The position numbers and the translations under genes were made by a program. From Dyella sp. BiH032 (lineage in GTDB: Bacteria > Pseudomonadota > Gammaproteobacteria > Xanthomonadales > Rhodanobacteraceae), in NCBI RefSeq assembly GCF_031954525.1, contig NZ_CP134867.1, positions 496,001 to 560,000 on the forward strand: 64,000 nucleotides of DNA, read 5' to 3'. Of this stretch, positions 34,703-42,615 are shown in pieces. Below the pieces are notes generated by a model, which was given only the letters and a program-made list of their open reading frames with translations, did not search any database and was not told the origin of the DNA. How positions within the stretch are numbered: the stretch's first letter is position 1; every line of letters starts with the position of its first letter.

Positions 34703-35623
34703 TCACTTGGATGGAAGCAGGTGGAGCTTCGACACCTCTTGTCGCAGCGCTTCCTTATTCCCCTCCTTGGGCCAACCGATGACCTCGCCGGTCACCTTGC
34801 CGTCCTTGAGGAAGATAAACGTCGGCGTCTGCCAGATACGGACCTCAGGCCAGTCGTTTCCCGCATAAGCGATGGACATGGGCGCGGATGGGTGCTTGCG
34901 GTTCCAGTCCTGGAACGGGGTGATATCCACGCCACGATCCGGTGGCGATACCCACACGGACGACCGCTCGAAAATCCTCTCCAGCACGGGGTCCGACTCG
35001 ATCGCCGCCATCGCGTGCTGCGTGAAATGGCAAAGAGGATGAGCCACCACCAGGATGTGCTCCCCTTGTTCCAGCGCCACCTTGCCTCCCGTCACCGCAT
35101 TCCCGGCGGCGGCGATATGCAATACGGCATGGTGCACGTCGCCAACCGGCGCACCGCGATAGGCAATGGGCTTGGCCAGGCCCGCCTCGCCATGCTTCGC
35201 ATAGTAGGCAGCCATCTCGTCAAACTTCCGCCCTTGGAAAAGCGCGGCATAGAACGTCTCGACTTCGCTGGATGAGGCTTCGTGCCGGGCTTCCAGAGCC
35301 ATCGTGATCCGGCGCAGATCCGAGAGATGCGCATCCGTGGCTTCATAGAAATCCGCGGACGAGGCGGCCATGAACATGGCATGGAGATCGCGTGAGGGGA
35401 CGTTCGCCAAATCCATGGACTGCACGGGTGCGAACAGCTGCGCATAGGTCGCGGAGATCAGGCGGGCGCGGTCCGCTGAGTTGGCGTTGTTTCTCGATAC
35501 CTTCTCCAACTGCAGCTGGGCTTTCTCCCACGGCGTGGGCTCATCATGAGCTGCTGCCGCGCCGTGAAAGAGCACGCCGGCCATGACCAGGAGGATGGAT
35601 AAGCGCCGAGCTAACGCCATCAT
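34703..35623 (-). CDS. Exported thioredoxin-fold protein lacking CxxC
   Basis: A 306-residue exported protein with a signal peptide (M-M-A-L-A-R-R-L-S-I-L-L-V-M-A-G-V-L-F-H-G, cleaved near A-A-A-A-H). A helical N-terminal half is followed by a thioredoxin-like domain: a strand H-I-L-V-V-A-H-P-L-C-H-F-T then, much later, Q-T-P-T-F-I-F-L-K-D-G with the cis-proline. The site is C-H-F-T, so only one of the two usual active cysteines is present. It may be a single-Cys reductase or a non-catalytic fold. The start at 35623 has AAGGAA nearby; an adjacent ATG at 35620 is equally possible. Confidence 0.75.
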   Translation of the reverse strand: MMALARRLSILLVMAGVLFHGAAAAHDEPTPWEKAQLQLEKVSRNNANSADRARLISATYAQLFAPVQSMDLANVPSRDLHAMFMAASSADFYEATDAHLSDLRRITMALEARHEASSSEVETFYAALFQGRKFDEMAAYYAKHGEAGLAKPIAYRGAPVGDVHHAVLHIAAAGNAVTGGKVALEQGEHILVVAHPLCHFTQHAMAAIESDPVLERIFERSSVWVSPPDRGVDITPFQDWNRKHPSAPMSIAYAGNDWPEVRIWQTPTFIFLKDGKVTGEVIGWPKEGNKEALRQEVSKLHLLPSK

Positions 35624-36285
35624 GCAAGTTCCTTTGCGTGGATCGTGGATAACGAAGAGTATGTGCAGCGCGCACGGATCGGCGTTCGCGCAAGGCGTTT
35701 GACGGCCGAAGTTTCCTATCGATGCTGCCAAATCGCGCGGCGCTTTCGCAACCACACCAAGTTCGCGCACGTCGTAGGCGCGAGACTACAGACAACAAAA
35801 AATGATTTTGATAGTGTCGATGGCGTTGCCCGCGGAGTGGTGATGCGCGTCGCGGACAACCATGGCAGCAATGCTATGAGAGCGCGGGCCAAGGGTGCTG
35901 GACACACCCCTGACCCGCTGACCATAACCAACTAAACGGGAGTTGATCATGGCTAAGCCAGATCATACGGTACTTGCACGCCCGCCGATCCCCTCGGCGA
36001 CATCCTCATCGCCAAATCGGGCCGTCTGCATACCTCGCAGACACGGTTGAAGAACCGCGGCCCAGGTGGTTTTCGTTGGAAGAATCCTAGCCGTGTAACC
36101 CGGCGCGTCGCCCTGCGCGACGGCGGAACTCACTGACGCCGCATTCCACTTCTCAATCAAGCCGCCCGGGGTCCAGCCATGGACCACCGGTGAAACCTCG
36201 AGTCCGTGTGATCGCGGCACGCTGAGTGGTTGGCGGCGTGCCGTTTTCGGAGCGGGGAGCGGCGCTTTATGACAAGGAGTTACTT
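35624..36285. other. Gene-poor region with a doubtful small reading frame
   Basis: No firm gene. A 33-residue frame at 35949-36050 (MAKPDHTVLARPP...) has a ribosome site (CGGGAG). The adjacent frame continues with a basic, coding-looking stretch (G-D-I-L-I-A-K-S-G-R-L-H) to a stop near 36137. This suggests a short gene split by a frameshift, but no family is recognised. An AT-rich patch near 35800 could be a promoter. Confidence 0.25.
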
Positions 36286-36588
36286 ATGGATGTTTTTGGC
36301 GAACCCTGGACCACACGTCATGCCCGCTATTTCGTTGATCCCAAAGCGGGGGCGGAGGCGCTGCTCAACGATGCCTCGGAATGGCTGCAGTACGCGCAGG
36401 CCAACCTCAATGTGCTGATCGAGCTGGTTAACGAGCGCGGTGCGCCAGACGTGCGGCGGTTGACAGTGGTGTTGGAAGGGATTGGCGCGTTTATCGAGAT
36501 GGGGATGCGTAGCGCCGGGCAGGCGCATATGCGGGTGCAGTTGGAGAAGGTGCGGAAGGGGATGAGAAGTCCTGTAGCCGTGCCGTAG
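36286..36588 (+). CDS. Small hypothetical protein (possibly DUF6124-like)
   Basis: A 100-residue protein beginning MDVFGEPWTTRHARYFVDP. It is mostly helical (A-E-A-L-L-N-D-A-S-E-W-L-Q-Y-A-Q-A-N-L, then a second helix with L-E-G-I-G-A-F-I-E-M-G). The E-A-L-L-N-D-A-S-E-x-L pattern recalls DUF6124 proteins of Pseudomonas, a family of unknown function; this is from memory and uncertain. The start at 36286 has a strong AAGGAG. It lies directly beside the AT-rich defence island and may be its left neighbour. Confidence 0.6.
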   Translation: MDVFGEPWTTRHARYFVDPKAGAEALLNDASEWLQYAQANLNVLIELVNERGAPDVRRLTVVLEGIGAFIEMGMRSAGQAHMRVQLEKVRKGMRSPVAVP

Positions 36589-36618
36589 AGATACGGTGAT
36601 CGCAGTGATAACGCAGTC

Positions 36619-36640
36619 GGCGGCCTTACTTCTGGCCGCC
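36619..36640. terminator. Hairpin at the left edge of the island
   Basis: GGCGGCC (36619-36625) pairs with GGCCGCC (36634-36640). It lies between the convergent stops at 36588 and 36700 and may terminate both. Confidence 0.5.
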
Positions 36641-36699
36641 GCCACTCACGCATGCTTAGCCATGCGAAATGGCGCTGGGTTCCAAAAAGAGCGACGATA

Positions 36700-39600
36700 T
36701 CAAGCGACCCCGGCTGGTGGAGATTTCCATACATCTGATTGCGACTCGTGGTCCTTGCGGAGCTTGAAGAGGGCAACAGGGTCTATTTCCAGGAATGCTA
36801 CCGAGGCTTGAGGCTGGCCATGCATATGAAATATCTGTCGTTTAAATGATTCTTTATACGGTGCATAGGCGTTACTTCCTCCATATAGTCCATTGTTGGC
36901 AATTATTATCATCTGAAACATGTGGTAGTGAAGAGCTAAAGACATTTGGTCAAAAGTCCCCACATCTCTATTTAGAGCTGGTATTGCATAGACATCTGAA
37001 ACATTGCGCAAGTCGGAGGCCAAGGATAGGTCAGTCGCGTCATAGCAAATTGAACCAGTTAACCAAAGCGGTCCGCTTGATACTTCTCCAAATTCGTAAC
37101 CGATCAGCCATTGACAGGGTCTAAACCCCTGAAGGAGCGGGGTCCCTACATTAAGTTGGCGCTCCTGTGGAGATAGATTTTTCTTTCCCTGTAATCGGAT
37201 GCGCATCTGTAGTCCATGCGACTTCGATGTCACCGGAATAATCCATAGCGCCGAGTTCACAAGTGGCTTTCCCTTCAGCAGCTCCTGATAGGTAAGGCCG
37301 GCAAGAATAATGGTTTTGTGAGCACGGGCAAAAGGAATAAGGTGAGTAGACACATCATTTGGATGAACCGCTAACTCAGGAAGTATCAGCCAGTCCAGGC
37401 GTCCTTCCTTACCCAAGTGGGTTTCTCGAAGGTCAAGCATGCGTTCTACTGCTGCGAGTGCGGCCGAGATGTGTCGTCTATGTTTCTTCCGAGTCACCTC
37501 ATGATCACATTTGAGGTCATTTAGAGAGAAGTCTTGATCGGACGGAAAGATCGTTTGAACCACGCAAGCTCGTAACGGCCTAACTGCGCCGTCTCTTGCT
37601 AAGGCTGGGGCCGACATCGGTAGGATCAAAAGGTCATCGTCAACTCCACGAATACTCCTGAGCTCCAGCTGCCTGACACCGAGGGCCAGCCTAGTTGCCT
37701 CGAGACCACGCTCAACGAAACTAAATTCTGAGGGTACTCGGCACCCTGGCCACCGCAAGAGAGCCATCAAGAGCTTCTCGATCCACTCCGATATTGGCAA
37801 CCAACCATCACCGAAGCTTTCATGTCCGCTAAATAATCCGTGGATACGCTGATAAGCGTGACCAGGTGCGGGTATGTATGTGCCGGCTAAGCTTCGCCAA
37901 CTCCGCGAACGTACCGCCTGGGTGAAATCACAACGTGCGGTAAGTACGTAGCGGAGGAGAAAGCCTAGTTGAAAACGCCACCTTTCGCCTATGGGGCACC
38001 ATTTGGGCGGGGAGTACAAAGATTCGGCCGAAGTAACAGATCGCGCTAGGTGAACCTGTTTGATTCTCCAAGGTTGTCTTACGTCATCAACACCTAAGTA
38101 GACGTTGATCGGGATAATTACTTCATTATCATGGCGCTCGATTGCATTAAGCAAACTGCTGGCAAAGCTGAGAACTGAAAATTCGTTGCGCAATGGACCG
38201 TCATTAGGACCGACCCCCACAACGTCCACCAGATTTTTCATTTCGGGCCTAATGGGGCGCATCGATAGACATAGATCATCAAGCTGTCGTTGCCCCAGAA
38301 GAGATTGAACTGAAGGCTGCTGTCTATAAACCTCCAGCGCCAGAGTCATATCCCTCTCAACCACTTCGGCCATTAGCCTTGGTGTCGCGTGCTTGGCGAT
38401 CCTATCTATTGCCTGGAGGTCGTCTCCAAATGATCGGTACGAGAGCACCGCAAGAATCGCAAATTCTCTTGAAGAGGTGGGTAGGAATCTCCCCTCCTTG
38501 AACAGCAGCAATTCGCGATAATATTTGGTTTCTGAGTGGCCGCCCCTTCGTATCGTTAGGAGGCCAGGCTTTCTTCTTGTCGCCAGATACAGCAATAGCT
38601 GTTGTTTTAGGTACCACGGCAAAATAACAGCCTTCTGCTCCATGAGGCGCACTGCTTCACGCTCAAGGGCCAATCTATATTGCTCAATATCAATTCCCTC
38701 GGGCATGCTTTCGTCAGATTGGACGTAGCCGGTCTCCGTTGCGCCTGCACGGAATATCTCCGAAAGGCAATACCATGCTACACGCCGTGGAGCTCCTCGA
38801 GGGCCGCCTTTTGTTGTAAATGGCTTGAGCAAAAAAAGTACGTTTGTGAGAACGTCCTTCGACGGCCAAAGATCGAGCCCAATCCTTAGGAGGCGAACAT
38901 TTGCTGGATCATCCAGCCACGCCTCTATTAGGCCGAGCGCGAACGCCTTTGCTTCCTCATCAAGCTCCCGCTTGGTCCTCTGTTCACGTAAGCCAGTTTC
39001 CTCGTCGCGGTATTGAAGACCAGCCGTCGGGTCATCAGGCTGCTCTAGGAGCATTGGGCGAAGTGATCTATATGTTGCGCGATACCGGCCGGCCGCGAAT
39101 CTGGCGACCGTCGCATCTCTGACATCAGGAACCGGCGCTAAGGACCAATTGCGACTAGATGTTTGTGTTTCTGAGTAGCGCTGTTGCGATCGAATCAAAC
39201 CTTGGACCGCATCTAATATTTCAACGCCACCTACGGTGTCGAAGCCGCCAGAGATTGCGCCTTGAATTCGGGCCATCTTCCTGCTTTGACGAACGAGCGG
39301 CTTCTGCTCCCCGCTAAGTGCAAAGGCGTGAGTCTTTTCATTGGAAACGACTAGCCCCGTCGCACTCCGGTCGAGAAGTCCCTGAAGCCAGATAGTGACT
39401 TCTTCTTCAATTTTTTCCAGAGGGATTCCAGATTCAACTGTCAGGATGATTCGAAGATCGTCAACATATCGTACGACGTCGACAACGACACCACCGGGAA
39501 AGACCTCGGTTGAACCAATGCTCCGTCGCAGGAGATCATCAAAGTCGAGGAGAACTAGATTGGCGAAGAATCCAGCGGATACTAGGCCCTGCGGTAGCGC

Positions 39601-40413
39601 GATGTGGCTAAATCCGTGAATTCCAGTCTTGCGCTCATAGTCGCCAACTTCTACTCGATCTCGTTCGCTCCAACTCCAAGAAAGTGCGCGCTCTGCGAGT
39701 TCCCGAAACCCCTGGTTCGCATCAGGGCCTAGCAGTTCGTCTAGCTTTGCGTTTAGTAGGGAGGGTCGAACTCGATCATAAAATCTACTCAGATCCGAAT
39801 GGACAACTACATGCCGATTTGATCCATCCTGCGCACTGGATTCTGCGACAACGTCCGCTCTTGTAAGGAAGGTTCGGTAATCCTGAAAGTACGCCCTATA
39901 TAGCTTTGAGGATCCCCATCTGTGTGTGAGAGCTAAACCTTGGCTATCGCAGAAGAGGCGGTTTCCATAGGAGATGACAGCTTGGCGGTCCGCATATGAG
40001 GTGTAGCTGCCGCGCGGGTCGCCTTGTCTAGTCTCCACTCGGTCCGCGACGCACATCATCACAGCGGTTGCCACGACCTGACTTCGGAGACTAACGTGAG
40101 CCAATGGACGAAGTTTTGATGTGACATCTTCCTCCACTGGTCGCCATTGCTGCCCATCCGGGCTTACTCGCCACCGTTGGCTTTTAGGTGCGGGGACAAT
40201 GCGCAACTCATCATTGGACCACTCAGTAGGATTTTGAAGACTTTCCCGCAATCCGGCCAAGAACCTAGGTAAGTCGACCGCTGTACGATCTAGCTCCAGA
40301 GTGTCTGCGTACCAATTGTGATTGCGGATGTACGCGGAGGTCTTTTTCCATGCCTGAATAAGGACGAAGTCCTGTGTCAGCAAATCCAGGCTAGGGAACA
40401 ATACTTCGATCAT
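36700..40413 (-). CDS. Defence-associated reverse transcriptase fused to nitrilase (DRT1/UG1)
   Basis: A 1237-residue protein with an RT domain in the first 420 residues. Its motifs are catalytic Asp207 in H-S-D-L-S-R-F-Y-D (motif A), L-P-Q-G at 273-276 (motif B) and Y-V-D-D at 316-319 (motif C). A long helical middle follows. The last ~270 residues are a carbon-nitrogen hydrolase with Glu1013 (L-P-E-L-A-V), Lys1077/1078 (Q-G-K-K-N-L) and Cys1123 (S-I-C-Y-D-A). This is the architecture of DRT type 1 (UG1), an anti-phage RT. The start at 40413 is fixed by GAGGAGG; an ATG at 40470 has no site. Base composition is far lower in GC than the flanks, so it is probably horizontally acquired. It follows the HNH and MazG-like genes. 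Confidence 0.92.
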   Translation of the reverse strand: MIEVLFPSLDLLTQDFVLIQAWKKTSAYIRNHNWYADTLELDRTAVDLPRFLAGLRESLQNPTEWSNDELRIVPAPKSQRWRVSPDGQQWRPVEEDVTSKLRPLAHVSLRSQVVATAVMMCVADRVETRQGDPRGSYTSYADRQAVISYGNRLFCDSQGLALTHRWGSSKLYRAYFQDYRTFLTRADVVAESSAQDGSNRHVVVHSDLSRFYDRVRPSLLNAKLDELLGPDANQGFRELAERALSWSWSERDRVEVGDYERKTGIHGFSHIALPQGLVSAGFFANLVLLDFDDLLRRSIGSTEVFPGGVVVDVVRYVDDLRIILTVESGIPLEKIEEEVTIWLQGLLDRSATGLVVSNEKTHAFALSGEQKPLVRQSRKMARIQGAISGGFDTVGGVEILDAVQGLIRSQQRYSETQTSSRNWSLAPVPDVRDATVARFAAGRYRATYRSLRPMLLEQPDDPTAGLQYRDEETGLREQRTKRELDEEAKAFALGLIEAWLDDPANVRLLRIGLDLWPSKDVLTNVLFLLKPFTTKGGPRGAPRRVAWYCLSEIFRAGATETGYVQSDESMPEGIDIEQYRLALEREAVRLMEQKAVILPWYLKQQLLLYLATRRKPGLLTIRRGGHSETKYYRELLLFKEGRFLPTSSREFAILAVLSYRSFGDDLQAIDRIAKHATPRLMAEVVERDMTLALEVYRQQPSVQSLLGQRQLDDLCLSMRPIRPEMKNLVDVVGVGPNDGPLRNEFSVLSFASSLLNAIERHDNEVIIPINVYLGVDDVRQPWRIKQVHLARSVTSAESLYSPPKWCPIGERWRFQLGFLLRYVLTARCDFTQAVRSRSWRSLAGTYIPAPGHAYQRIHGLFSGHESFGDGWLPISEWIEKLLMALLRWPGCRVPSEFSFVERGLEATRLALGVRQLELRSIRGVDDDLLILPMSAPALARDGAVRPLRACVVQTIFPSDQDFSLNDLKCDHEVTRKKHRRHISAALAAVERMLDLRETHLGKEGRLDWLILPELAVHPNDVSTHLIPFARAHKTIILAGLTYQELLKGKPLVNSALWIIPVTSKSHGLQMRIRLQGKKNLSPQERQLNVGTPLLQGFRPCQWLIGYEFGEVSSGPLWLTGSICYDATDLSLASDLRNVSDVYAIPALNRDVGTFDQMSLALHYHMFQMIIIANNGLYGGSNAYAPYKESFKRQIFHMHGQPQASVAFLEIDPVALFKLRKDHESQSDVWKSPPAGVA

Positions 40414-40486
40414 TTTTTCCCCTCCTCGTAGTAACGCCGGTGCAAGTTCGCTCTGGGGCCGAAACTGCAAGCTACGTAACTAGCCC

Positions 40487-40592
40487 ACTTCTTGCCGTGC
40501 CTCGAACTTCCTCTAGAGCCTGGATCATCCTAATCGAGCGTGAGCAGGGCGATGCGAATTGAGGGCAGAGGCCATTAAAGAAGGCAAGAAGT
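40487..40592 (-). repeat. Inverted repeat in the reverse-transcriptase leader; possible structured RNA
   Basis: ACTTCTTGCC (40487-40496) and GGCAAGAAGT (40583-40592) are perfect 10-bp arms enclosing 86 bases. A second nested pair, GCCTC (40499-40503) with GAGGC (40568-40572), would stack inside. The region lies between the HNH stop and the RT start, upstream of the RT in its transcript. Other DRT systems depend on an RNA near the RT gene, so this is a candidate for one. Confidence 0.45.
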
Positions 40593-40603
40593 AAAAATTT
40601 TTA
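40592..40603. repeat. 12-bp AT palindrome after the HNH gene
   Basis: TAAAAATTTTTA is a perfect palindrome 18 bases below the HNH stop at 40621 and abuts the right arm of the 10-bp inverted repeat. It may be a promoter element for the RT gene or a protein-binding site. Confidence 0.3.
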
Positions 40604-40620
40604 TGCCTCCAACCTTTGCA

Positions 40621-41622
40621 TTACGCACGAATAGAAGGAGACATGTACTTCAGAGTGAGTGCCTCCAGACTAGGTTCTTGGCTCTTCTTCAAAGGTGATC
40701 GAATCTTTCGCGACTCGTATTTCGCATAGATGGACCTCAAAAGCCGCTTATGCAGTTCAATCGTCCCTTCCGGAGAAATCTTGAGCTGCCCAAGGTCAAA
40801 CAACGTGTGGATATCAGCGCGAAGAAGTAGCCCGTTCTGGACCACATTGGAGTCCTTGCCAAAATACGGAGCGATGTGGGCCGCTTCTAGAACGGCTTCG
40901 ATATCGCATCCCGTAACCGCGCACTTTCCCTCGTACGCAGCCATCAAGGCTTCGCGAAATTTAAGCTGGCCCTGCCGCCGCACGACTTCCCGAAGCACCT
41001 TCGTCCTGCCATCGGCCATGCTTGCAGGGTTGAACGAGTCTGCTTCGGAAGCCTCGGCTCGCACTTGTTCTAGCTCGAGTTCCAAGGGTAGATCGGGAAG
41101 TGAGCGTTGGAACATCTGCTCGACGAAGTGATCCAGCGAACCGAACTTCTCGAGAATGGTTTGTACTTTCTCGTCCGAGATTTTGGTGAACCCTTGATAC
41201 TTGCGGTGGAGATAGCTGGCCACAGGTTCAGCCTGGACGCCCACATCGAGCGCCTGCGGCTGGGTGAGCAAGTACATGTACTCCCATGTACGGCCTTTGT
41301 CGTCCGTGCCCCAGATTTCGCGTGCCATGCCCTCGTCATGCAAGGTGCCGGAGACGATTGAAACGAACCTGTACCTGTTGCCGTAGACGGTCAGCACGAT
41401 GTCGCCGACGCGTATGGCTTCCCACCTAGGCTTGTTCCTTGGCCCTGGTACGGCACCCCATGCATAGAAGCCGTCGGCATTGGTCAGCGCCTTGAATTGA
41501 GCCGTGCGCTCTGGACCGAGAACTTTCTCCATGCGTGAGAAGGAAACCGCCTGAGTGATTGAGTCTTTCAGGTGATCCCGGGCTTCGGGTGTGCCTGCGG
41601 TGAAGATGAAGATACGTCTCAT
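40621..41622 (-). CDS. HNH endonuclease with PUA/EVE-like N-terminal half
   Basis: A 333-residue protein. The C-terminal HNH_2-type nuclease has C-A-V-T-G-C (Cys234, Cys239), E-A-A-H-I-A-P-Y (His249), Asn263 and H-T-L-F-D-L-G (His272). The first 120 residues include G-D-I-V-L-T-V-Y-G-N and W-E-Y-M-Y-L-L-T, resembling the EVE/PUA-like domains that read modified bases in type IV restriction enzymes. The match is at pattern level only. It is likely to cut foreign, perhaps modified, DNA. Its start lies 3 bases after the stop of the MazG-like gene, so the two are co-translated. The DRT1 gene follows 207 bases later on the same strand. Confidence 0.85.
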   Translation of the reverse strand: MRRIFIFTAGTPEARDHLKDSITQAVSFSRMEKVLGPERTAQFKALTNADGFYAWGAVPGPRNKPRWEAIRVGDIVLTVYGNRYRFVSIVSGTLHDEGMAREIWGTDDKGRTWEYMYLLTQPQALDVGVQAEPVASYLHRKYQGFTKISDEKVQTILEKFGSLDHFVEQMFQRSLPDLPLELELEQVRAEASEADSFNPASMADGRTKVLREVVRRQGQLKFREALMAAYEGKCAVTGCDIEAVLEAAHIAPYFGKDSNVVQNGLLLRADIHTLFDLGQLKISPEGTIELHKRLLRSIYAKYESRKIRSPLKKSQEPSLEALTLKYMSPSIRA

Positions 41623-41625
41623 AGC

Positions 41626-41991
41626 TCAGTAGTCCGAATACTTATCGGACTTCCCGCGGACGAGCTCCGCCGGGTACTTCGCATCGTTGAGCTTCAACTT
41701 CTCATCGGTGGCCGCGAGGATGTCGATGCCGGTGACTGAGCAGAAGCGCATGAGGTAGATGAATACGTCAGCGGCTTCCTGGGTGACGGCGTCTTTCTTT
41801 TCCTGGGGGATGGATGCGAAGTCTTCGCTGCCATCGCGCCACTGAAAGATCTCCATCAACTCCGATGCCTCGATGGCGAGCGCCATGCTGAGGTTCTTGG
41901 GTGTATGGAATTTGCCCCAGTCTCGATCTGCGCTGAACTGGTCGATCCGCTGCCGAAGCTCCGCGAAGGAAGGCATGGCGTTTGTAGGCAT
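41626..41991 (-). CDS. MazG-like nucleotide pyrophosphohydrolase (dCTPase/RS21-C6 type)
   Basis: A 121-residue all-alpha NTP pyrophosphatase that cleaves (d)NTPs to (d)NMP and diphosphate. The metal-binding signature is intact: E41-A-S-E44-L-M-E47 in the first helix pair and E72-A-A-D75 in the second. The W-G-K-F-H-T-P-K-N-L start to the first helix is typical of dCTP pyrophosphatases. Depleting dNTPs is a known way of blocking phage replication, so it may act together with the RT or HNH proteins. It is first in the likely operon. An in-frame ATG at 42048 would add 19 residues; the start at 41991 is preferred because the family begins here. Confidence 0.85.
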   Translation of the reverse strand: MPTNAMPSFAELRQRIDQFSADRDWGKFHTPKNLSMALAIEASELMEIFQWRDGSEDFASIPQEKKDAVTQEAADVFIYLMRFCSVTGIDILAATDEKLKLNDAKYPAELVRGKSDKYSDY

Positions 41992-42086
41992 AGACGTTCC
42001 CCAAGGACTTGGGGCGCACGCGGACTCAATGCGAAGCAGCCACTCCATAGTGCAGCTTCTGGTACGAACCAGCCCCCGGGAAAGAT

Positions 42087-42117
42087 CTTATACGAAATCT
42101 CCTGGTTGCTAGGACAA
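42087..42117 (-). promoter_or_regulatory. Candidate promoter for the defence cassette
   Basis: On the minus strand TTGTCC (42117-42112) and TATAAG (42092-42087) are spaced by 19 bases, about 95 bases upstream of the MazG-like start. The hexamers are near the sigma-70 consensus but the spacer is slightly long. Confidence 0.35.
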
Positions 42118-42225
42118 GGGCGACCGGCGCCGACGAGAGCTGCAAGAGGAGCTACAGGGGATAGAAGATCTGGAGTTGCTTACTGCAGCTGCTTACTTCG
42201 GCCGTGTTTTATCCGGACGCCAGAC

Positions 42226-42270
42226 ATTCGGCTCATTCCATGAGCCGAATAGACCCAACTATTCGGCTTA
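42226..42270. repeat. Overlapping mutually exclusive hairpins
   Basis: ATTCGGCTCA (42226-42235) pairs perfectly with TGAGCCGAAT (42241-42250). AGCCGAATAG (42243-42252) also pairs perfectly with CTATTCGGCT (42259-42268), and these two stems share the central segment. Only one can form at a time, as in attenuators or switch RNAs. It may also be a small repeat marking an insertion boundary. Confidence 0.5.
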
Positions 42271-42615
42271 CATCCACCCCAGTCTTCGGTAGCAGACGCA
42301 GCCCGGTCGCCTCCATCTCCCTGTGATTCCGCCAGCTGGGACTCGCATTCGGAGGTACTGAGGCGAACACTCGGCCGCTTTGCCTACTGGCAGCTGGCGG
42401 ATAGGAGACAGGTCCATTAGCTCCTTGTGTGCTGCCAAAGCGCCGTATATGCACCGCATTGTTCGCCTTTCATATCAGGATGCCTTGGGCGTGATGCGCC
42501 TTACAGCAGGCCGCCACCCTCGTGCCGCACCCATGCCGTCCCCCTGTCGTCACGCAAGCAGCGCCTACGGCAGCATGATGCCAACACCCCAGACACCACC
42601 TGCCAAGGACCACCC

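Larger units (their letters stand above)
41992..42615. other. Intergenic region upstream of the defence cassette
   Basis: This 624-base stretch has no supportable gene. It holds a candidate minus-strand promoter at 42087-42117, tandem alternative hairpins at 42226-42270, and the approach to the disrupted XRE gene. No tRNA, integrase or direct repeat marking an attachment site was found. Confidence 0.4.

Noticed and set aside
40414..40470. Longer start for the reverse transcriptase at 40470
   Set aside because: No ribosome site, whereas 40413 has GAGGAGG at the right distance and the family sequence begins there.
36589..42615. Mobile-element ends around the island (tRNA, integrase, direct repeats)
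   Set aside because: No tRNA gene, integrase or matching direct repeats were seen. The island is supported only by composition and gene content.
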